The notes below the pieces were generated by a model that did no database searches, was not told the DNA's origin, and saw only the letters and a program-made list of their open reading frames with translations. Positions 58,941-64,000 of a stretch of 64,000 nt of DNA are shown here, in pieces. Both the position numbers and the translations under genes were made by a program. The number at the start of each line of letters is the position of its first letter. The stretch's first letter is position 1. The stretch is taken from the NCBI RefSeq assembly GCF_021729015.1, contig NZ_JAJQQZ010000005.1, positions 105,025 through 169,024 of the forward strand. The letters are read 5' to 3'. This DNA comes from Halobacterium rubrum (GTDB taxonomy: Archaea; Halobacteriota; Halobacteria; Halobacteriales; Halobacteriaceae).

Positions 58941-60397
58941 GCACGCGCGACGTGAACCTCACCGACGGCAACCTCGTGAAGCCGCTCCTCGTTCTATCCC
59001 TCCCGATCGTTCTCTCGCAGATGCTTCAGGTCGGGTACAATCTCGCGGACACGTTCTGGGTCGGGCGCCTCGGACAGGAGGCCGTGACGGCGCTGTCGTA
59101 CTCGTGGCCGCTGGTCTTCCTGATGATTAGTGTCGCCGGCGGCTTCACCGTCGCCGGGACCGTGCTGGTGTCACAACACAAGGGCGCCGGAAACGACGAC
59201 AAAATAGATTATGCAGCGGCCCAGACCGTCGGCTTCGTCGGTCTCGTAGCACTCGTCTTCTCGATTCTCGGCTGGCTGCTGACGCCCCGGCTGGTCACAC
59301 TCGTCGGCGCGACAATCGGCACGCCGGAGTACGCACTCGCCGTCGAATACACGCGAACCATCTTCGTCGGTGTCGTGTTCATGTTCGGGTTCTTCGTCTT
59401 CCAGGCGCTCCTGCGCGGCTGGGGTGACACCCGAACGCCGATGTACGTGATGGCACTCGGCGTCGCATTGAACGTCGTGCTCGACCCGTTCCTCATTCTC
59501 GGGTTCGAGAGCAACCTCCTTCTCGAAGTCCTCGGCCTCGACGGCCTGCAGTCGTGGCTGTACGGTGTCACTGGCTTCGCGGGATTCGGTGTGCAGGGCG
59601 CAGCGATTGCGACCGTGGTGTCGAGGGGCATCGGGGCGATGCTCGGGATGATATGGCTGTTCTCGGGACGCGTCGGCATCCACCTCTCGTTCCGTGACCT
59701 CGTGCCGGACCCGGTGATGATTCGGCGCATCCTGAAAATCGGGGCTCCTGCCAGCGTCGAGCAGTCGACGCGGGCGCTTGGCATCACGGTTCTCACCGCA
59801 CTGGTGGCGGTTGTCGGTGACCCGGCCGTCGCGGCCCTCGGTATCGGGAACCGACTCAACTCGCTGGTGTTTCTCCCGGCGCTCGGTCTGGCCAAGGGGA
59901 CCGAGACTGTCGTGGGGCAAAACCTCGGGAGCAAGCAGACTGCGCGCGCGAAGCGTGCGGTGACCGTCAGCAGCATGCTCGTCGTGGGAGTGCTGGCGGT
60001 GGTGAGTGTGGTTGCCTACGTGTTCGCCGAGCCGATCACGAGCGTGTTCATCTCCGGCGGGGAGAATGCTGCGGAGGTCGTGTCCCTCGGCGCGGAGTAC
60101 CTCCGTATCATCGGCCCGACGTTCGCGTTCCTCGGTGTGTTCCAGGTGGTGCAGAGCGCCTTCCGTGGAAGCGGCAGTACACGGGCTGCCATGGGTTTCT
60201 CGATTCTCTCGCTGTGGGTGTTCCGGCTCCCGATAGCGTACGCGCTGGTGGAGTGGGCTGGAATGGGCGCGGCTGGCGTCTGGTACGGGATTGCGGCGTC
60301 GAACGTACTCGCCTTGCTGGCGGCCGCCGCGTGGTACTACCGCGGGACGTGGGCGTCGGAGGTAATCGAACCCGGGACAGCTACTCCCGCAGATTGA
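58937..60397 (+). CDS. MATE-family multidrug exporter
   Basis: The 486-residue protein has twelve transmembrane segments in two halves. The N-terminal PLLVLSLPIVLSQMLQVGYN LADTFWVGR region and the equivalent ILKIGAPASVEQSTRALGIT in the second half are MATE signatures. It uses Na+ or H+ to expel cationic compounds. GTG start, 4-bp overlap with tetR. Its stop overlaps the next gene by 1 bp. Confidence 0.93.
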   Translation: MSTRDVNLTDGNLVKPLLVLSLPIVLSQMLQVGYNLADTFWVGRLGQEAVTALSYSWPLVFLMISVAGGFTVAGTVLVSQHKGAGNDDKIDYAAAQTVGFVGLVALVFSILGWLLTPRLVTLVGATIGTPEYALAVEYTRTIFVGVVFMFGFFVFQALLRGWGDTRTPMYVMALGVALNVVLDPFLILGFESNLLLEVLGLDGLQSWLYGVTGFAGFGVQGAAIATVVSRGIGAMLGMIWLFSGRVGIHLSFRDLVPDPVMIRRILKIGAPASVEQSTRALGITVLTALVAVVGDPAVAALGIGNRLNSLVFLPALGLAKGTETVVGQNLGSKQTARAKRAVTVSSMLVVGVLAVVSVVAYVFAEPITSVFISGGENAAEVVSLGAEYLRIIGPTFAFLGVFQVVQSAFRGSGSTRAAMGFSILSLWVFRLPIAYALVEWAGMGAAGVWYGIAASNVLALLAAAAWYYRGTWASEVIEPGTATPAD

Positions 60398-61005
60398 TGT
60401 CCGAAGCACACTCTGTCGACGTCGAGCGGTTGCGGTCGGAGGTCAGCGAGTCCGTTCAATCGGTGCTGGCGACAAAGCCGGACGGAAAACTCAGCGAGGA
60501 CGCCAGCGCGTTTGTCGAGGAGCGAGCCCCAGGACGGGCTGCCTTGTTCACCGCTGCTGTCGGTAACCGGTACGGTGCGGTTGCGCCGGTGCGGGCGGCC
60601 ACAGTCGTGGAGTTGCATCGATTACGTGCCGTCTGCCACGGCGAAGCACAGCGTGTGCTGGTGGGGGACGGCTTGCGGTCCGTTGCCGATTGGGTACTGC
60701 TGGACGGGCCGTGGCCGTCGGAGCGTCGATTGCTGGCCGTCAGAGAGTTGGCGAACGCGAGCGCGTGCTTGAATGCCAGTCTGACCGAATCGGCGGCGGT
60801 GTGTATCGACGCGTGGTTGGCTGCGGACGCAGCGAGGCTGGCGGATGCGTTGTTCCCGCTTTCGGACGACGTTGCAGTATCAGTGCGGGAGGTTGGGCGT
60901 GAAGTTCGATGGCAGGAGGAGTGGTGTGTTCCGGGTGTGCTGGAGGATGTGCCACAGGGTGTCGGGGAAGCTCTGCGGGCGGTTTCCGGCACTGAATGCC
61001 GCTAG
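60397..61005 (+). CDS. Divergent polyprenyl-synthase-like protein
   Basis: The 202-residue protein is helical. APGRAALFTAAVGNRYGAVA, then VRAATVVELHRLRAVCHGEA and DGLRSVADWVLLDGPWPSER follow the order of helices in polyprenyl diphosphate synthases. The DDxxD motifs are missing and the length is two thirds of normal, so it is not an active synthase. It could bind a lipid. It lies between the MATE and RND exporters. Confidence 0.45.
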   Translation: MSEAHSVDVERLRSEVSESVQSVLATKPDGKLSEDASAFVEERAPGRAALFTAAVGNRYGAVAPVRAATVVELHRLRAVCHGEAQRVLVGDGLRSVADWVLLDGPWPSERRLLAVRELANASACLNASLTESAAVCIDAWLAADAARLADALFPLSDDVAVSVREVGREVRWQEEWCVPGVLEDVPQGVGEALRAVSGTECR

Positions 61006-61026
61006 TTTACTGAACGTTCGTTCAAA
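61006..61026. promoter_or_regulatory. TetR-type operator, copy 3
   Basis: TTTACTGAACGTTCGTTCAA: arms TGAACG and CGTTCA around TT. It lies at the start of the RND exporter's upstream region, with a TATA-like TTTTTATG about 10 bp further on. Confidence 0.7.
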
Positions 61027-61117
61027 TTCGACGTTTTTATGTACCGCTCAGACAGACGTTCGACTGGAGAACGACTGTCAGTATGAGACTACAAACACAG
61101 AATCCGGGGGTGGCGGA

Positions 61118-64000
61118 ATGAGTTGGATAGACAAGCTCAGTACTGCCATCACCGAACACAGCCGCGCCGCAATCGCTGTCATGCTCGTGCTCACGGTTGT
61201 TGCCGGAGCAGGAGCAGGTATGGTCGACCAGTCGTCCTCGCTCGACCAGTTCCAGGGCGAGACAACTGAGTCACAGAAACTCGACTACATCAACGAGAAC
61301 TTCCAAACGGGCAACCAGAACACCACGTCGGCACAACTCATCCTCCGTGGCGACAACGTCCTCTCGAAGGACGCGCTACTCGCCCAACTACGGACAGAGC
61401 AAGCATTCCTGCAAAACGATACCATCGACAGCACGCTGGCCGATGAACAGCCAGTGTACGGCGTGGCGAACGTCGTCGCTGTCGGCGCGATTCAGCAGGA
61501 ACAAGCGAAGCGAGTCCGAGCGACCGCGGCCGAGTTACAGCAACTGAACGCCACGGTCCAACAGGAGAAAGCCGCGCTCGAGGAGCTCGGTGCGGAACTC
61601 GACGCGCGAAGCCAGACGCTCAACGAGACCGCAGCGGCGCTCCGTGGCGCGCTCGACACACTGCGCGAGAACCCGGATGTCAATGTCCGAACGCAGTTCG
61701 AGCAAGTAGCCAGTGAGACGAGCGTCGAGTTCACCGACGAAGACTACGCGACGTTCCAGGCTGCCACTGACCAACTCCGGAACGCGGAGTCTCAACAGGA
61801 AGCCACGGAGGCGTACCAGCTCGGCACGCAGGGCGTCCTCGCGGACCAGTTCCAGCGCCTGAGCGAGCGGGCACAGGCGCTCGAAGAGCGCCAGGCCGCC
61901 CTCGAGGAACAGGCAGCGAAACTCGAGGAGATGGCCGCAACTCTTCAAGACCAGCGCGCTGCGCTCCAGAACGCGTCCAGCGCGTCGCTAGACGAACAGA
62001 TGACGCAACTCGAGTCGATGAACGCGAGCCAAATCGACTCGGTTATCGAGGCCGCGCTCAGCGGCGACGGACAGTCCTCGGGCGCACTCGCGTTCATGCC
62101 GACGTACTACGAACCCGGCGACACCGCCACGAACGCCACGATGTTGCTGGTCACACAGCAGTCTGGCAGTGGCGGGGCCGGCGCAGCTTCTGACGCGCTC
62201 GTCGACGCTCAACTGGCGATGCAGGATCTCGCCAAGCAGACCATCGAGAGCACAGAGGTCCTCGTGTTCGGGACCGGTATCATTAGCGAGGAAATCAACT
62301 CCTCGATGACCGACAGCCTGCTCATCGTCGGGCCGCTGGCGATCCTGTTCGTGTTCCTCGCGCTCGCCATCGCCTACCGCGACGTCATCGACATCCTGCT
62401 GGGGCTGTCCGGCATCGGTGTCGTCCTCGTGTGGACGTTCGGCTTCATGGGCTGGGCGGGCATCTCGTTCAATCAGCTCTTCATCGCGGTGCCAGTGCTG
62501 TTGATCGGGCTGTCTATCGACTACGCGATCCACATCTTCATGCGGCACCGCGAGGAGCGGCACAACGACGACACCCCGAGTACTGCGGCTGGCGCGATGA
62601 AGGTCGCGCTCACGGGCGTCGGCGTGGCGCTCGTCTGGGTGACCGCCACCACCGTCATCGGGTTCCTCTCGAACCTTTCGAGCCCGGTGCCGCCGATTCA
62701 GGAGTTCGGCGTCGTCAGTGCAGTTGGCATCTCAGCGGCGCTGCTCGTCTTCGGCGTCCTGATTCCCGCCCTCAAGCTAGAGGTCGATTCGTTCCTCGAG
62801 GGTCGGGGCTGGGACCGCAAGAAGCGCGCGTTCGGTACCGGCGGCGGCCGGTTTAGCAAGGTGCTGGCCGTCGGGTCCACGGCCGCGCGGAAGGCACCGT
62901 TCGTCGTGCTTGCCCTCGCAATCGTCGTCAGTGGTGCGGCGGCGTTCGGCGGCGCGCAGGTCGACACGTCGTTCAATCAGGAGGACTTCCTCGCGGAAGA
63001 CCCCGCTGACTGGCAGAAAGACCTCCCCGAGCCGTTCGCACCTGGGGAGTACACGGCAAAGAGTAACCTCGAGTACGTCAACGAGAACTTCCTCCGTCAG
63101 GACTCCCAGGCCCAGATTCTGGTTGAAGGCGACTTGACGGAACCGGGGGCGCTGGCAGCTATCGACACGGCGGTGGAGACGGCGGCTTCGAGCCCCGTCA
63201 CGCAGAAACTCTCGAACGGCGACGCGAACATCCGCAGCCCGCTCTCGCTGATTCAGCAGGTCGCAGCGAGCGACGACGGGTTCGCTGAGACGGTCGCGGC
63301 CGCTGACACTGACGGCGACGGCGTTCCCGACGAGAACCTCGATACCGTGTTCGAGGAGCTGTTCGCAGTCGCCCCACAGCAGTCCGCTGGCATCATCGAG
63401 CAGACAGACAGCGGCGAGTACAGCGCCGCCCGGCTCGTCGTCTCCACCAGCGGCGCGGCGTCGGGTGGTGAGGTCACCAGCGAGATGCGTGCCGTCGCAG
63501 ACGACATCGAGGCCGGGAGCAGCCTGACGGCGACCGCGACCGGGCAGACGATTCTGTTCAAAATCGTGCAGGACCAGCTGCTGAACACGGTCATCGAGAG
63601 CCTGCTCATCACGCTCGCCGCGGTGTTCACGTTCCTGATGCTCACGTACCGTATCACTGAGGGGAGCGCGACGCTGGGCGCAGTGACGCTGCTGCCGGTC
63701 GTGTTCAGTGTCTCCTGGATTCTCGGAACGATGTACCTCCTGGACATCCCGTTCAACATCCTGACGGGGATGATTACGAGCCTGACTGTCGGGCTCGGGG
63801 TGGCCTACAGCATCCACCTCAGCGAACGGTACAACCAGGAGCTCGAACGCACCAACTCAGTGTGGACGGCGATGAACCGCGCCGTGACTGGCACCGGTGG
63901 CGCGCTACTGGGGTCGGCAGCGACGACGGTCGGCGGGTTCGGCGTGCTGGCGTTCGCCATCCTGCCGCCGCTCCAGCAGTTCGGCATCATCACGGGGCTG
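61118..64000 (+). CDS. MMPL/RND-type exporter (3' end beyond the window)
   Basis: At least 961 residues, open at the window end. An N-terminal transmembrane helix (AAIAVMLVLTVVAGAGAGM) is followed by a large exterior loop with a long Gln/Glu/Ala coiled coil (about residues 130 to 290). A first membrane domain includes LLIVGPLAILFVFLALAIAY and GLSIDYAIHIFMRHREE (about 460, the GxxxDY proton-relay motif). A second loop and membrane domain follow, with SLTVGLGVAYSIHLSERYNQ (about 890). MMPL proteins export lipids or drugs. A 12-residue ORF (61083-61121) ends overlapping its ATG. Operator copy 3 lies upstream. Confidence 0.93.
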   Translation, partial: MSWIDKLSTAITEHSRAAIAVMLVLTVVAGAGAGMVDQSSSLDQFQGETTESQKLDYINENFQTGNQNTTSAQLILRGDNVLSKDALLAQLRTEQAFLQNDTIDSTLADEQPVYGVANVVAVGAIQQEQAKRVRATAAELQQLNATVQQEKAALEELGAELDARSQTLNETAAALRGALDTLRENPDVNVRTQFEQVASETSVEFTDEDYATFQAATDQLRNAESQQEATEAYQLGTQGVLADQFQRLSERAQALEERQAALEEQAAKLEEMAATLQDQRAALQNASSASLDEQMTQLESMNASQIDSVIEAALSGDGQSSGALAFMPTYYEPGDTATNATMLLVTQQSGSGGAGAASDALVDAQLAMQDLAKQTIESTEVLVFGTGIISEEINSSMTDSLLIVGPLAILFVFLALAIAYRDVIDILLGLSGIGVVLVWTFGFMGWAGISFNQLFIAVPVLLIGLSIDYAIHIFMRHREERHNDDTPSTAAGAMKVALTGVGVALVWVTATTVIGFLSNLSSPVPPIQEFGVVSAVGISAALLVFGVLIPALKLEVDSFLEGRGWDRKKRAFGTGGGRFSKVLAVGSTAARKAPFVVLALAIVVSGAAAFGGAQVDTSFNQEDFLAEDPADWQKDLPEPFAPGEYTAKSNLEYVNENFLRQDSQAQILVEGDLTEPGALAAIDTAVETAASSPVTQKLSNGDANIRSPLSLIQQVAASDDGFAETVAAADTDGDGVPDENLDTVFEELFAVAPQQSAGIIEQTDSGEYSAARLVVSTSGAASGGEVTSEMRAVADDIEAGSSLTATATGQTILFKIVQDQLLNTVIESLLITLAAVFTFLMLTYRITEGSATLGAVTLLPVVFSVSWILGTMYLLDIPFNILTGMITSLTVGLGVAYSIHLSERYNQELERTNSVWTAMNRAVTGTGGALLGSAATTVGGFGVLAFAILPPLQQFGIITGL

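Noticed and set aside
59171..60409. Minus-strand open frame of 412 codons
   Set aside because: Antisense to the MATE exporter; the product is rich in Arg, His and Glu with no fold-like pattern.
60397..61005. Active polyprenyl diphosphate synthase
   Set aside because: Both DDxxD metal-binding motifs are missing and the protein is too short, so only a distant fold similarity is claimed.
62777..63817. Long minus-strand open frame of 346 codons
   Set aside because: It is antisense to the MMPL exporter, which has clear motifs. Its product is Arg/Val-rich without halophile acidity or recognisable domains. Such frames are common in high-GC DNA.

Overview
The window comes from a haloarchaeon (class Halobacteria). 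The evidence is high GC, strongly acidic proteins rich in Asp and Glu, many short zinc-ribbon proteins, twin-arginine signal peptides on secreted proteins, TATA-like boxes 20 to 35 nt before start codons that suggest leaderless or short-leader mRNAs, and archaeal Orc1/Cdc6 initiators. Two Orc1/Cdc6 genes, a family B DNA polymerase, ParB-like proteins, a tyrosine recombinase and several IS elements suggest a megaplasmid or other secondary replicon, or a plasmid-derived chromosomal island. I saw no rRNA, tRNA or CRISPR array. Layout, 1-22 kb: a gene-dense accessory region of mostly unrecognised small acidic proteins. Recognisable members are a GNAT-like acetyltransferase, a GIY-YIG protein, a SRAP (YedK/HMCES) protein, an AAA ATPase with a small downstream partner, a tRNA-guanine-transglycosylase-fold protein resembling the DNA-modifying DpdA family, a coupled pair made of a KaiC-like protein and a CHAT (caspase-fold) protease, a TbsP-like regulator, a DUF1931 histone-fold protein, a DUF4326 protein and an ASCH-like protein. 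Four transcription units, including the DpdA-like gene, share one distinctive promoter element, and two further genes share another. 22-27 kb: a truncated Tat protein fused to an N-terminally truncated ABC-2 permease, a DDE transposase, a winged-helix protein, and small secreted or membrane proteins of lower GC. 27-38 kb: a plasmid-type replication module (Orc1/Cdc6, RecA/RadA-like protein, short linker protein, DNA polymerase B). It is split by a more AT-rich restriction-modification island holding a probable type II endonuclease, a C5 cytosine methyltransferase, a winged-helix regulator, a MIG-type T:G mismatch glycosylase and a PD-(D/E)xK nuclease gene cut by a precise IS5-type insertion. 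Tandem TCTGGACR repeats precede both halves of the replication module. 38-44 kb: a secreted staphylococcal-nuclease-like protein, a homing-endonuclease-associated-repeat protein, and a replication origin: an Orc1/Cdc6 gene flanked by repeated GATACTTCGAAGACGGGGTG boxes, with an AT-rich stretch downstream. 44-52.6 kb: winged-helix, AbrB-like and membrane proteins, secreted proteins, then an overlapping three-gene unit of ParB-HhH protein, small protein and tyrosine recombinase, with a perfect 13-bp inverted repeat upstream. 52.8-55 kb: an IS4-type element and a remnant end of the IS5-type element seen at 33 kb. 55-64 kb: an efflux island (ABC transporter, zinc-ribbon membrane protein, TetR regulator, MATE exporter, polyprenyl-synthase-like protein, MMPL/RND transporter) with three copies of a TetR-type operator. 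How the genes fit together: the 27-43 kb part provides replication, the 50-52 kb unit probably partition or recombination, the 28.9-34.9 kb island DNA modification and restriction with its own mutation repair, and the end of the window drug or lipid export under one repressor. The 1-22 kb part is the best place to look for undescribed biology.
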